In this document: positions 38,162-47,290 of the stretch, one piece after another
Layout: each line of letters begins with the position of its first letter
How positions within the stretch are numbered: position 1 is the stretch's first letter
From: Marinobacter shengliensis
GTDB lineage: Bacteria; Pseudomonadota; Gammaproteobacteria; Pseudomonadales; Oleiphilaceae
Assembly (NCBI RefSeq): GCF_003007715.1
Contig: NZ_PXNO01000027.1
Coordinates: 372,001 to 436,000, forward strand
Length of the DNA stretch: 64,000 bases
Direction: 5' to 3'
The notes under the pieces: model-generated
What the model saw: only the letters and a program-made list of their open reading frames with translations
Told to the model about the DNA's origin: nothing
The model's database searches: none
Position numbers and translations under genes: made by a program

Positions 38162-38920
38162 TTAGACGATGTGCAGTTCGACGTTGTGCTCTTTGAGTAG
38201 CTGGCGGATTTCCACCGGCGGTTGCTCGTCTGTGAACACATGGTCGGCTTGCGTGATGCTGCCAAGACGAACCATGGCATTGCGGCCGAATTTGCTGTGG
38301 TCGGCGGCCAGCAGTACCTGATTAGAGTTGGAAATGATGGACTGGGCCACACGCACTTCCCGGTAGTCGAAATCGAGCAATGAGCCGTCGCTGTGAATAC
38401 CGCTGATACCAATGATACCGAAATCCATCTTGAACTGATTGATAAAATCCCGGGTGGCTTCGCCCACAATGCCACCGTCACGATGACGTACCTCACCGCC
38501 GGCAATGATTATGTGGAAATCCTCTCGGGCTGAAAGGATCGACGCCACGTGCAGGTTGTTGGTCACGACCTGCAGGTTGTTCTTTTCCAGCAACGCCTTG
38601 GCGATGGTTTCGGTGGTGGTACCGATGTTGATGAACATGGAGGAGTTGTCGGGAATCTGTGCCACCAAGGCTTCGGCTATGCGTTCTTTTGCTTCCAGAT
38701 CCATGATCTTGCGAGCCTGGTAGGCGGTATTGACGGTGCTCGAATCGATGCCTGCGCCACCGTGGTGCCGGCGCAGTTTCTTCTGTTTGGCAAGGTCATT
38801 CAGATCGCGTCGGATGGTCTGGGGAGTTACGTTGAACTGGTCAACCAACTGCTCGGTAGTGACAAAACCGTTTTTCTGGATCATCTCCATGATCAGATCC
38901 TGCCGGCGCCGCTGTGCCAT
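38162..38920 (-). CDS. glpR: Glycerol-3-phosphate regulon repressor (DeoR family)
   Basis: The 252 residues have an N-terminal DeoR helix-turn-helix (RRQDLIMEMIQKNGFVTTEQ then TIRRDLNDLAKQKKLRRHHG) and a C-terminal sugar-phosphate sensor domain (INIGTTTETIAKAL, IIAGGEVRHRDGGIVG, DFGIIGISGI). The effector in characterised GlpR is glycerol 3-phosphate. GGAGGAAGG precedes the ATG. It lies between glpD and glpK, as in Pseudomonas. Recurrent TGTTCG motifs across the region are its probable targets. Confidence 0.93.
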   Translation of the reverse strand: MAQRRRQDLIMEMIQKNGFVTTEQLVDQFNVTPQTIRRDLNDLAKQKKLRRHHGGAGIDSSTVNTAYQARKIMDLEAKERIAEALVAQIPDNSSMFINIGTTTETIAKALLEKNNLQVVTNNLHVASILSAREDFHIIIAGGEVRHRDGGIVGEATRDFINQFKMDFGIIGISGIHSDGSLLDFDYREVRVAQSIISNSNQVLLAADHSKFGRNAMVRLGSITQADHVFTDEQPPVEIRQLLKEHNVELHIV

Positions 38921-39125
38921 GCAACCTTCCTCCGTTCGTGTGTGAATGTACCTCCACGCGCTTGCGCGGCTGAACTTAAGATTAAAGTTTAGTGCTTTTC
39001 AGCAGGTTATGCAGCTTTTTTGCCGTGATAAGACGTAAATCCGAGCTCTCATGGTGAAAATTGCTTGGAAAAAATGTTCAAAAAAGTAAAAATACGAAAA
39101 AATAAGAACTGAGGACATGCATGCT

Positions 39126-40598
39126 ATGAGTCAGTACATCTTATCCATTGACCAGGGCACCACCAGTTCCCGGGCCATTCTGTTTGATCTGCAGGGCAAC
39201 ATCCACGCCACCCGACAACAGGAGTTCCAACAGCAGTTTCCTGCCAGTGGCTGGGTTGAGCATGCTGCAGAGGATATCTGGAATTCGGTTGTCGAAACCT
39301 GTCACGCTGTGATGAACGAGGAGTGCGTTTCCGGCGACCAGGTTATTGCTGCTGGTATCACCAACCAACGCGAGACCACACTGGTCTGGGACCGCAAGAC
39401 TGGCGAACCCGTCTACAATGCCATCGTCTGGCAGGACCGGCGCACCGCCTCGTATTGCGAATCTCTCAAGGCCGAAGGCCTGGAGCCTTGGGTCAGCAGC
39501 AAGACCGGGTTGCTGGTAGACCCCTACTTTTCCGCCACCAAAATCCGCTGGATTCTGGAGAACGTGGCCGGGGTTCGTGAACGGGCAGAGCGGGGCGAAC
39601 TCGCTTTTGGCACGGTTGACACTTTCCTGCTCTGGCGGTTGACCGGCGGCCAGGTGCATCGCACTGATGCCACCAACGCCAGTCGCACACTGCTTTTCAA
39701 TATCCATACCCAGGAATGGGACCAAGAGCTGTTGGAGCTGTTTGGAATTCCGGTGTCCTTGCTGCCTGAGGTGATGGACTCTGCTGCCGACTTTGGACAA
39801 ATCGCCCTGGAAGGTCCGCTCAAGGGCATCTCTGTGATGGGGATTGCTGGCGACCAGCAGGCGGCATTGTTCGGGCAAACCTGCTATGAAACCGGCATGG
39901 CCAAGAGTACCTACGGCACCGGTTGTTTCCTGATGCTCAATACCGGAGATCAGGCGCTGCAATCGGAACACCGGTTACTGACCACGGTTGCCTACCGAGT
40001 AAATGGCAAACCCACCTATGCACTCGAAGGCAGTATTTTTATTGCCGGCGCCACCATCCAGTGGTTACGGGACGGTCTGCGTCTGATACGCGATGCCTGC
40101 GAAACCGAGCCGCTGGCAGAGGGTACACCGGTCGACCACGGTGTGTATCTGGTGCCCGCTTTTACCGGGCTGGGAGCACCCTACTGGGACCCGAATGCCC
40201 GCGGTGCGATTTTTGGCCTGACCCGGGATACCGGCATTAAGGAGATTGTCACTGCCGGCTTGCAATCGGTGTGTTACCAAACCAAAGACCTGCAGAAAGC
40301 CATGGAGAAAGACGGCTTGCGCCCGACCACTCTGCGCGTGGATGGTGGCATGGTGGCTAACAATTGGGTATTGCAGTTCCTGGCAGACATTCTCGGTGCC
40401 CGGGTGGACCGGCCGTCACTGGTGGAAACCACTGCGCTGGGGGCCGCCTATCTGGCGGGCCTGCAGGCCGGGGTCTATGGCTCTCTGGAAGAGCTGGCCA
40501 GCCTGTGGCGGTGTAACCGAAGCTTTGAGCCGGTGATGACCAAAGAGCACCGTGACCAGTTATACGATGGCTGGATTCAGGCCGTCCAGAAGCTCTGA
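39126..40598 (+). CDS. glpK: Glycerol kinase
   Basis: Phosphorylates glycerol to glycerol 3-phosphate with ATP. The 490 residues start [20 protein letters not shown] and show [25 protein letters not shown] and [10 protein letters not shown], all FGGY-kinase signatures. The ATG at 39126 is preferred over one nine bases upstream, which lies only two bases after the GAGG site. Divergent from glpR. No glycerol facilitator gene is near; uptake is by the ABC transporter. Upstream ATGTTCA and ATACGAAAA are weak GlpR-like half-sites. Confidence 0.96.
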   Translation: MSQYILSIDQGTTSSRAILFDLQGNIHATRQQEFQQQFPASGWVEHAAEDIWNSVVETCHAVMNEECVSGDQVIAAGITNQRETTLVWDRKTGEPVYNAIVWQDRRTASYCESLKAEGLEPWVSSKTGLLVDPYFSATKIRWILENVAGVRERAERGELAFGTVDTFLLWRLTGGQVHRTDATNASRTLLFNIHTQEWDQELLELFGIPVSLLPEVMDSAADFGQIALEGPLKGISVMGIAGDQQAALFGQTCYETGMAKSTYGTGCFLMLNTGDQALQSEHRLLTTVAYRVNGKPTYALEGSIFIAGATIQWLRDGLRLIRDACETEPLAEGTPVDHGVYLVPAFTGLGAPYWDPNARGAIFGLTRDTGIKEIVTAGLQSVCYQTKDLQKAMEKDGLRPTTLRVDGGMVANNWVLQFLADILGARVDRPSLVETTALGAAYLAGLQAGVYGSLEELASLWRCNRSFEPVMTKEHRDQLYDGWIQAVQKL

Positions 40599-42518
40599 TT
40601 ACCGAACGCCCAGCTCGCGAAGGCGCTTGTACAGGGTATTCCGGCTGATCGCCAGTGCCTTCGCGGTCTGGGACACATTGCCGTTGCAGCGTTGATATAC
40701 CTGAAGAATCTGCGACGGCTCACCGGCCTCGGCAACCGCATCCGGCTGGGTGATGCCCGGCCGGTAAACCTCGATGGGCTCCGGCGCCGTGGGTGCTGGC
40801 TGTGACGGGGTGTTATCCCGCGTGGCGTCGTATTGCGCCAGGAAATCCTCCGGCAAGTGCCACAACTGAATATCATTGCCGTCCGCCAGAGCCACGGCCA
40901 CCCGTAACACGTTGACCAACTGGCGAATGTTACCCGGCCAGGGGTGGTTTTCCAGGGTGGCGAGTACCTTTGGCGACAAGTCCTCCGGTTGCCCCGGCTC
41001 CCGGTTCCGTAGGTACAGGCTTTGAATCAGAGCCCGTTTATCGGCCCGTTCCCGCAGGGGGGGTAACCGCACGCACAGACCGTTGATCCGGTAATACAGA
41101 TCGGCCCGGAAATGGCCGGTCTCAATGCGCTCCGACAATGGTCGGTTGGTTGCAGTGACCAGCAGCAGGTCCACCGGTACGCTGCTGGTGCCGCCAACCG
41201 GTGTCACCACCCGCTCCTGAAGCACCCTTAACAGGCGGGACTGCGCGGCCAATGGCATCTCGCCAATCTCGTCCAGGAACAGTATGCCCTTGTGCGCCTT
41301 GCGGATCAGACCCTGTGCACCCTGTGCCCGGGCGCCGGTGAAAGCGCCTGCCTCGTAACCAAACAGCTCAGATTCAACCAGCTCCGGCGGAATCGCCGCA
41401 CAGTTGACGGCCACCAATGGCTGTTCCCGGCGTCTGGACGCACGGTGCAGTGCTTTTACCAGCACTTCCTTGCCTACGCCAGTCTCGCCGGTGATCAGCA
41501 GCGGTACGTCCCGGTCCAGAACCTTCATGCTCTGTTCTGCGCAGCGCCGAACGGAGGGCTCGCCGAACTCAAGCCGGTCGAGGGTAATCAGGTCTGGACT
41601 GGGTGCCGGGTCGGCCGGTGTATCCGGGACAGCTTTTGCTGCCGAATCCAGAATCCGGGTGGGGTGTTTGATCCGTGCGCTCAGACGAACCTTGTTGTGG
41701 GTCAGCAACTGTAAGGGTTGGTGTTCCGGATGGCCGAGAATGTGGTTGCGGTGGGTGGTGAACAGGTCGTCCAGACTGACCCCCAGGGTGACCGTGCCCA
41801 GTAACTGATCCGCCCGCTGGTTGCTGGCCACCACCTGGCCCTCATCGTTGGTGACCAGAATGCCGGACCAGGGGCTGTCAAAGTTATCGGCGGTGGTGTT
41901 GAGGGTGATCTGTATGTATTCCTCCCCGTGCTGTTTTGCAATCAGCCGGTTTTCCACCGATTGGGAGAGCAGGCGCACCATGCCCAGGGTGTGGGCCTGG
42001 GGCAGATAGGCGTCACTGAACACACTCAGAACCCCGGCCAGTTGGCGAGTGGCATCGAAGATCGGTGCCGCAGAGCCAATGATGCTTCGGTGTACCTTCA
42101 GGAAGTGTTCGTTGCGCTGGATCTGGACCGCCGACGCGGTGGCAATGGCGGTTCCGATGGCGTTGGTACCGCAGGTCTGCTCCTGCCAGTTGGCACCCAC
42201 CTGAAACCAGGGCTTCAGATGGGTATCGGTGATCCGCTCATCGCCCCAGCGCTGCAACACCGTGGCATCCATGGACGCCAGCAGGATCAGGCATCGGCTG
42301 TTCGAGAGCACATTGCGGTAATAGGGCGCGACTTCGGCTTCGGTTGCCGTACGCAGCTCCTGAAACCGGGTTTCAAGTTCCGCCAACACGCCGTCTGCAG
42401 GTGCAGGTGTTGCTGGCTGATGGTCATGGTCAAGGCCAAACGCAATGCATCGGTTCCAGGAGTCGGAAATGACCGACCGATAGTCGGCATAGCGGTCTTT
42501 TGGCATGGTCCTGCTCAT
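40599..42518 (-). CDS. Sigma-54-dependent activator, AcoR type
   Basis: A 639-residue enhancer-binding protein: N-terminal GAF-like sensor (about residues 60-200), AAA+ domain with Walker A GETGVGKE near 338, the sigma-54 contact loop GAFTGA near 390, LFLDEIGEMP, and a C-terminal Fis-type helix-turn-helix (NVSQTAKALAISRNTLYKRL). The AcoR family senses alcohols or acetoin in several bacteria. It is divergent from glpSTPQV, whose promoter has a perfect -24/-12 element, so it probably activates that operon; the inducer may be glycerol or a derivative. The start is uncertain: 42518 and 42506 each have a purine-rich tract close by, and the frame is open to 42632. Confidence 0.88.
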   Translation of the reverse strand: MSRTMPKDRYADYRSVISDSWNRCIAFGLDHDHQPATPAPADGVLAELETRFQELRTATEAEVAPYYRNVLSNSRCLILLASMDATVLQRWGDERITDTHLKPWFQVGANWQEQTCGTNAIGTAIATASAVQIQRNEHFLKVHRSIIGSAAPIFDATRQLAGVLSVFSDAYLPQAHTLGMVRLLSQSVENRLIAKQHGEEYIQITLNTTADNFDSPWSGILVTNDEGQVVASNQRADQLLGTVTLGVSLDDLFTTHRNHILGHPEHQPLQLLTHNKVRLSARIKHPTRILDSAAKAVPDTPADPAPSPDLITLDRLEFGEPSVRRCAEQSMKVLDRDVPLLITGETGVGKEVLVKALHRASRRREQPLVAVNCAAIPPELVESELFGYEAGAFTGARAQGAQGLIRKAHKGILFLDEIGEMPLAAQSRLLRVLQERVVTPVGGTSSVPVDLLLVTATNRPLSERIETGHFRADLYYRINGLCVRLPPLRERADKRALIQSLYLRNREPGQPEDLSPKVLATLENHPWPGNIRQLVNVLRVAVALADGNDIQLWHLPEDFLAQYDATRDNTPSQPAPTAPEPIEVYRPGITQPDAVAEAGEPSQILQVYQRCNGNVSQTAKALAISRNTLYKRLRELGVR

Positions 42519-42660
42519 TTCCCCGGGGCTGGTGAGTCGGTACCGGGATCGGTTTCGTTTTGTTGTTCGGTTAGTCGTCAATGCGCCTGATAGCCACAAT
42601 GATGTGTGCAAATCGACGGTAAGACTGTTCAATCATGTGCGCAAAACCTGTTCAGGTCAA

Positions 42661-42714
42661 TGTTCAAAATGAACAAATTATTGTTAAACGAAAAATGAAT
42701 GTTCGAATACGATC
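42661..42714. promoter_or_regulatory. Palindromes upstream of glpS, GlpR-like or activator sites
   Basis: TGTTCAAAATGAACA (42661-42675) is a perfect palindrome, and AATGTTCGAATACGATCA (from about 42698) a GlpR-like one. They lie 70-125 bases before the sigma-54 element, a normal distance for enhancer sites, so one may bind the AcoR-type activator. Confidence 0.55.
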
Positions 42715-42783
42715 ACGCAAGTAAAGTTTTTATTACTTTGAAATCAATAAAGTACGTGGTAATGCGTACGTTTTAGGCGCCTT

Positions 42784-42798
42784 TGGTACGGTGTTTGC
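42784..42798 (+). promoter_or_regulatory. Sigma-54 promoter of the glycerol transporter operon
   Basis: TGGTACGGTGTTTGC fits the consensus TGGCACG-N4-TTGC and has the invariant GG (42785-42786) and GC (42797-42798) exactly 10 bases apart. It lies 81 bases before the glpS start and faces away from the divergent sigma-54 activator gene. Confidence 0.88.
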
Positions 42799-42878
42799 CT
42801 AAGTCGATTCGGAATCGAATGTCCGGTTTGCGCACAGCGGGCCGGGTTACGTTTCAACAAGAACAAAAAGGAAAGATT

Positions 42879-43973
42879 ATGTCCTTGATACTGGAGAATC
42901 TCTCCCGCGAGGTCGATGGCGTGGATTACATCCGCAACGCCAATCTGACCTTCGAGGCAGGTTCCTTCAACGTTTTGCTCGGCCGCACGCTGGCGGGGAA
43001 AACGTCCCTGATGCGCCTGATGGCGGGTCTGGACCAGCCCACAGAGGGTCGGTTGGTCTACAACGGCTCCGATGTGACCGGGCAGAGCGTTCAGGAACGC
43101 AACATTTCGATGATCTACCAGCAGTTCATCAACTACCCGAACCTGACCGTTTACGAAAACATTGCCTCGCCTTTGCGGCTGGCCAAAATGGCGGAGTCGG
43201 AAATTGACCGCCGGGTGAGGGAAACCGCCGCCATGCTACGCATCGAACCGCTGCTCAAGCGGTTCCCGCTGGAGCTGTCTGGTGGCCAGCAGCAGCGCAC
43301 GGCCATGGCGCGGGCGCTGGTTAAAGACGCCACTCTGGTCCTGTTCGACGAGCCCCTGGTGAACCTGGACTACAAACTGCGTGAAGAACTGCGGGCCGAA
43401 CTGCGGGAGCTGTTCCGTGAGCGCCAGTGCATCGCGGTATACGCCACCACGGAGGCGAACGAAGCGCTGGCATTGGGTGGTACCACCACATTGCTGCATG
43501 AGGGCAGGGTGGTCCAGAGCGGACCGGTGATGGACGTCTATCGGGCTCCAGTGAACACCCTGGCTGCACAACTGTTCAGCGAGCCACCGATGAACCTGAT
43601 CCGTGGCCGGGTGACCGCCACCGAAGTCACCTTCGACGAGTACTCCCACCATGCGCTGACCCAGGAGCTGTCACAGCTTGCGCCGGGCGATTACTGGTTC
43701 GGCATTCGCCCCAGCCACATTGGCCTGGTACCCACCGGAGAGGATGATCTGGAAATGGCGATGGATGTGGAGCTCAGCGACATCAGTGGCTCCGAGACCT
43801 TCATGCACGTACGCAACAGCCATTTTGAGATGGTGCTGCAGCTGATGGGCGTGCACCAGTACCACACCGGCGCACCGATCAAGATCTATCTGCCGATCAA
43901 CCGCCTGTTCGTGTTCGATCAGCAGGAGCAACTGGTGCATACACCGTCCCAGGTAACAGGAGGGCCCCTCTGA
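42879..43973 (+). CDS. glpS: Glycerol ABC transporter ATPase GlpS
   Basis: A 364-residue ATPase of the MalK/UgpC-like class, first gene of the glycerol importer operon (order as in Rhizobium leguminosarum glpSTPQV). Seen: Walker A GRTLAGKT near residue 35, an intact signature LSGGQQQR near 131, and Walker B LVLFDEP near 155. The H-loop, normally THDQ, reads ATTEANEA near 187, so the switch histidine is missing. A regulatory TOBE-like C domain follows. The ATG at 42879 follows AAGGAAAG; an earlier ATG lies over the promoter and is rejected. Its stop overlaps glpT by one base. Confidence 0.92.
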   Translation: MSLILENLSREVDGVDYIRNANLTFEAGSFNVLLGRTLAGKTSLMRLMAGLDQPTEGRLVYNGSDVTGQSVQERNISMIYQQFINYPNLTVYENIASPLRLAKMAESEIDRRVRETAAMLRIEPLLKRFPLELSGGQQQRTAMARALVKDATLVLFDEPLVNLDYKLREELRAELRELFRERQCIAVYATTEANEALALGGTTTLLHEGRVVQSGPVMDVYRAPVNTLAAQLFSEPPMNLIRGRVTATEVTFDEYSHHALTQELSQLAPGDYWFGIRPSHIGLVPTGEDDLEMAMDVELSDISGSETFMHVRNSHFEMVLQLMGVHQYHTGAPIKIYLPINRLFVFDQQEQLVHTPSQVTGGPL

Positions 43974-45073
43974 TGGCTGAGATAACGCTGAAATCGCTGG
44001 CCCACAGCTACACCGACACCCCGTCTGGCCCGGATGACTACGCCATTCGCCAGATGGACCACGTGTGGCATAAAGGCGGTGCCTACGCTCTGCTGGGGCC
44101 GTCCGGCTGCGGCAAGAGCACCATGCTGAACATCATCTCCGGGCTGTTGCAGCCGTCTGAAGGGGACATTCTGTTCGACGGCGAGCGGGTCAACGAATTG
44201 TCTCCCCGGGATCGCAATATCGCCCAGGTGTTCCAGTTCCCGGTGATCTACGACTCCATGACCGTGTTCGACAACCTGGCGTTTCCGCTGCGCAATAACA
44301 AGGTGCCGGAATCGAAGGTCAAGGCCCGGGTGCATGAAATCGCCGAAGTGCTGGAGATTGAAGGCAAGCTGTATAAGAAAGCCAAGAACCTGACGGCGGA
44401 TGAGAAGCAGAAAGTGTCCATGGGCCGCGGCCTGGTGCGGGAAGACGTCTCCGCCATTCTGTTTGACGAACCTCTGACCGTGATCGATCCGCAACTGAAG
44501 TGGAAGCTGCGCCGCAAGCTCAAGCAGATTCACGAGCAGTTCGACATCACCATGGTGTACGTCACCCACGATCAGCTCGAGGCCTCAACCTTTGCCGACA
44601 AGATAGCGGTGATGTACGGCGGCCAGATTGTTCAGTTTGGCACCCCCACCGAGCTGTTTGAGCAGCCGAACCATACCTTCGTGGGCTTCTTCATCGGCAG
44701 CCCCGGCATGAACCTCATCGAGGTCAAGCGTTGCCCCCGGGGCGTCTGCTTCGGCAGTACCGTGGTCACACTGGATGACTGGCAGGTTGAGCTGCTGCAG
44801 CGGCTGAAGTCCGAGAACATCAAGATCGGTATCCGGCCGGAGTTTGTCGAGGTGTCTTCATTGCCGTCAGACGACACTTTCCCGGCCACTGTGGTGGATG
44901 TGGAAGACCTTGGCACCTACAAGATTGTGACCGTGCAGCTCGATCACGAGAAGTTGAAAGTGCGTCAGCCGGAGGAGTTCAGTGCCGCCCAGGGAGAGCA
45001 GATTTATCTGTTGTTCCCCCGCCAGTGGCTGAAGCTCTATGTGGACGAATTCCTGGTACAGGAGCAGAAGTGA
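43973..45073 (+). CDS. glpT: Glycerol ABC transporter ATPase GlpT
   Basis: Second ATPase of the importer, 366 residues (not the MFS glycerol-3-phosphate antiporter that has the same symbol in E. coli). Walker [10 protein letters not shown] near 44, Walker B AILFDEP near 163 and H-loop VTHDQLEA near 198 are intact, but the ABC signature is degenerate: LTADEKQ instead of LSGGQ near 140. This is the reverse of GlpS. GGAGGG precedes the ATG, which overlaps the glpS stop. Confidence 0.92.
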   Translation: MAEITLKSLAHSYTDTPSGPDDYAIRQMDHVWHKGGAYALLGPSGCGKSTMLNIISGLLQPSEGDILFDGERVNELSPRDRNIAQVFQFPVIYDSMTVFDNLAFPLRNNKVPESKVKARVHEIAEVLEIEGKLYKKAKNLTADEKQKVSMGRGLVREDVSAILFDEPLTVIDPQLKWKLRRKLKQIHEQFDITMVYVTHDQLEASTFADKIAVMYGGQIVQFGTPTELFEQPNHTFVGFFIGSPGMNLIEVKRCPRGVCFGSTVVTLDDWQVELLQRLKSENIKIGIRPEFVEVSSLPSDDTFPATVVDVEDLGTYKIVTVQLDHEKLKVRQPEEFSAAQGEQIYLLFPRQWLKLYVDEFLVQEQK

Positions 45074-45939
45074 TGCAGAAAACACCTAACAACAAAGCCT
45101 GGTTCCTGGTGCTGCCGGTCTTCCTCCTGGTGGCTTTCTCGGCCCTGGTGCCGCTGATGACCGTGGTGAACTACTCAGTGCAGGACATTTTTGGTCCTGG
45201 GCAGGGTTTCTTTGTCGGGACCGAGTGGTTCAAGGAGGTTCTCAGTGATGAGCGACTCCAGAATTCACTGGTGCGCCAGTTTCTGTTCTCCGGCGCGGTG
45301 CTGCTGATCCAGATTCCCCTGGGTATTGGCGTCGCGCTGATGATGCCGAAATCCGGCATCAAAAGCTCAGTGTGCCTGATACTGCTGGCAATTCCGCTGC
45401 TGATTCCCTGGAACGTGGTCGGCACCATTTGGCAGATCTTCGCACGTGGCGATATCGGTCTGTTTGGCTGGAGCCTGAATGCCCTGGGTTTCGAGTACAA
45501 CTACACCCGCAACACGCTGGACGCCTGGCTGACGGTGCTGCTGATGGATGTCTGGCACTGGACGCCCCTGGTGGCTCTGCTGTGCTACTCGGGTTTGCGG
45601 GCCATTCCGGAGGCCTTCTATCAGGCGGCGGAGATCGACCGCGCGTCAAAATGGGCGGTATTCCGTTACATCCAGCTGCCGCGCCTTAAAAGCGTACTGA
45701 TTATCGCCTTCCTGCTGCGGTTTATGGACAGCTTCATGATCTACACCGAACCGTTCGTACTGACGGGTGGCGGTCCGGGAAGCTCAACCACGTTCCTCAG
45801 CCAGACCCTGACGACCATGGCCATTGGCCAGTTTGATCTCGGGCGTTCGGCGGCGTTCTCATTGATCTATTTCCTGATCGTGCTGCTGATTTCCTGGCTG
45901 TTCTTTACCGCGATCACCCACGCAGACAAAGAAAAATAA
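45073..45939 (+). CDS. glpP: Glycerol ABC transporter permease GlpP
   Basis: A 288-residue inner-membrane permease of the MalF type with about six hydrophobic segments and the EAA loop QAAEIDRASKWAVFRYIQLP that docks to the ATPase. The ATG overlaps the glpT stop by one base; a start 48 bases earlier is rejected because it would run far into glpT. The next permease follows after 10 bases. Confidence 0.92.
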   Translation: MQKTPNNKAWFLVLPVFLLVAFSALVPLMTVVNYSVQDIFGPGQGFFVGTEWFKEVLSDERLQNSLVRQFLFSGAVLLIQIPLGIGVALMMPKSGIKSSVCLILLAIPLLIPWNVVGTIWQIFARGDIGLFGWSLNALGFEYNYTRNTLDAWLTVLLMDVWHWTPLVALLCYSGLRAIPEAFYQAAEIDRASKWAVFRYIQLPRLKSVLIIAFLLRFMDSFMIYTEPFVLTGGGPGSSTTFLSQTLTTMAIGQFDLGRSAAFSLIYFLIVLLISWLFFTAITHADKEK

Positions 45940-45949
45940 GGAGCCTGCG

Positions 45950-46756
45950 ATGCAACAGACACGAGGTAAAACCATCGGGATAACCCTGTTTATCCTGCTG
46001 TTACTGACGCCGATCTACTGGTTGCTGAACATGTCGTTCAAAACCAACAAGGAGATTCTGGGGGGGCTTACTCTGTGGCCCCAGGAATTTACCTTTGACA
46101 ACTATATTGTGATCTTCACCGATCCCAGCTGGTACAACGGTTACATCAACTCGATGATGTACGTGTCCATGAACGTGGTGATCACGCTGCTGGTTGCTTT
46201 GCCGGCGGCCTACGCGTTCAGCCGATACAAGTTCCTGGGCGACAAGCATCTGTTCTTCTGGCTGCTGAGTAACCGGATGGCGCCACCTGCGGTGTTCCTG
46301 CTGCCGTTCTTCCAGCTGTACTCGTCCATCGGGCTGTTCGACACCCACATTGCGGTGGCGCTGGCACACTGCCTGTTCAACGTGCCGCTGGCGGTATGGA
46401 TTCTGGAGGGCTTCATGTCTGGTGTGCCGCGCGAATACGATGAAATGGCCTATATTGATGGCTACAGCTTTCCCAAGTTCTTCGTGAAGATCTTCCTGCC
46501 CATGATCCGCTCGGGCATCGGCGTGACGGCGTTCTTCGCCTTCATGTTCTCCTGGGTGGAACTGCTGTTGGCCCGAACCCTGACGTCGGTTGACGCGCAA
46601 CCGATTGGCGCCATTATGACCCGAACCATCGGGGCCAGCGGGATAGACTGGGGTGTACTGGCCGCAGCCGGTGTACTGACCATCATCCCGGGCCTGCTGG
46701 TGATCTGGTTTGTTCGTAATCACGTGGCCACGGGCTTTGCCCTGGGCCGGGTATAA
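45950..46756 (+). CDS. glpQ: Glycerol ABC transporter permease GlpQ
   Basis: A 268-residue permease of the MalG type, six hydrophobic segments, EAA loop DEMAYIDGYSFPKFFVKIFLP-like near residue 165. Pairs with GlpP. AAGGAG precedes the ATG. The symbol follows the rhizobial transporter, not E. coli glycerophosphodiesterase GlpQ. Confidence 0.92.
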   Translation: MQQTRGKTIGITLFILLLLTPIYWLLNMSFKTNKEILGGLTLWPQEFTFDNYIVIFTDPSWYNGYINSMMYVSMNVVITLLVALPAAYAFSRYKFLGDKHLFFWLLSNRMAPPAVFLLPFFQLYSSIGLFDTHIAVALAHCLFNVPLAVWILEGFMSGVPREYDEMAYIDGYSFPKFFVKIFLPMIRSGIGVTAFFAFMFSWVELLLARTLTSVDAQPIGAIMTRTIGASGIDWGVLAAAGVLTIIPGLLVIWFVRNHVATGFALGRV

Positions 46757-46768
46757 GGAGGAGCACAG

Positions 46769-47044
46769 ATGATTGACTGGATGAACTGGACACCGTCTGT
46801 TGCCATTTTCTTTGCAGTCATTGCCTGCATTCTGGTGGTCATGACGGTGTATGAAATTGTGTCGCCATGTTCGGAAAGGAAAGGTTTTCTGCCCATCGCG
46901 ACCACCCGAGGTGACCGCCTTTTCATCGGATTGCTGTCGGCCGCTTACATTCATCTGACCTTTCTTGCGGTCAGTGATATTACCCTTTGGGTAGCTCTGG
47001 CAGTCTCTGTGGCGTGGCTTCTGGTGCTGATGCGCTGGGGCTGA
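46769..47044 (+). CDS. Small membrane protein of the glycerol transporter operon (DUF2160-like)
   Basis: The 91-residue product has three hydrophobic segments (about residues 11-30, 53-68 and 72-88). A protein of this kind sits between glpQ and glpV in glycerol ABC operons of other proteobacteria, which suggests an accessory membrane subunit; the role is unknown. GGAGGAG precedes the ATG, 12 bases after glpQ. Confidence 0.8.
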   Translation: MIDWMNWTPSVAIFFAVIACILVVMTVYEIVSPCSERKGFLPIATTRGDRLFIGLLSAAYIHLTFLAVSDITLWVALAVSVAWLLVLMRWG

Positions 47045-47290
47045 GACCGGTATGTCCGGAGCCTGTCAGGCTCCGGACATACCGTTAAAAAAAACAGATC
47101 AAAAAGCTTGTAAAGATTTCGAAAACGAACTATTTTTTCATTTATGATCGTATTCGATCAGAGCGGACCGAAAATCAGGATTCGTCAGTGTCGAATCCGG
47201 TAACCGGATAGCGACAAGCGCGCTATAAACGCGGAGGCATCTTGCCAACGCAGGTAGGCCTCTTCAAAAACAACATCAACGAGGTTGGAT
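47045..47290 (+). promoter_or_regulatory. glpV upstream region with GlpR-like palindromes
   Basis: TTTCGAAAACGAAC (from 47117) and TGATCGTATTCGATCA (47145-47160; perfect arms TGATCG / CGATCA) lie in this 246-base gap, so glpV may have its own GlpR-controlled promoter beside read-through from glpSTPQ. Confidence 0.55.

Noticed and set aside
46001..46954. 317-residue open frame antisense to glpQ
   Set aside because: Low-complexity histidine- and glutamine-rich shadow of a membrane protein gene.
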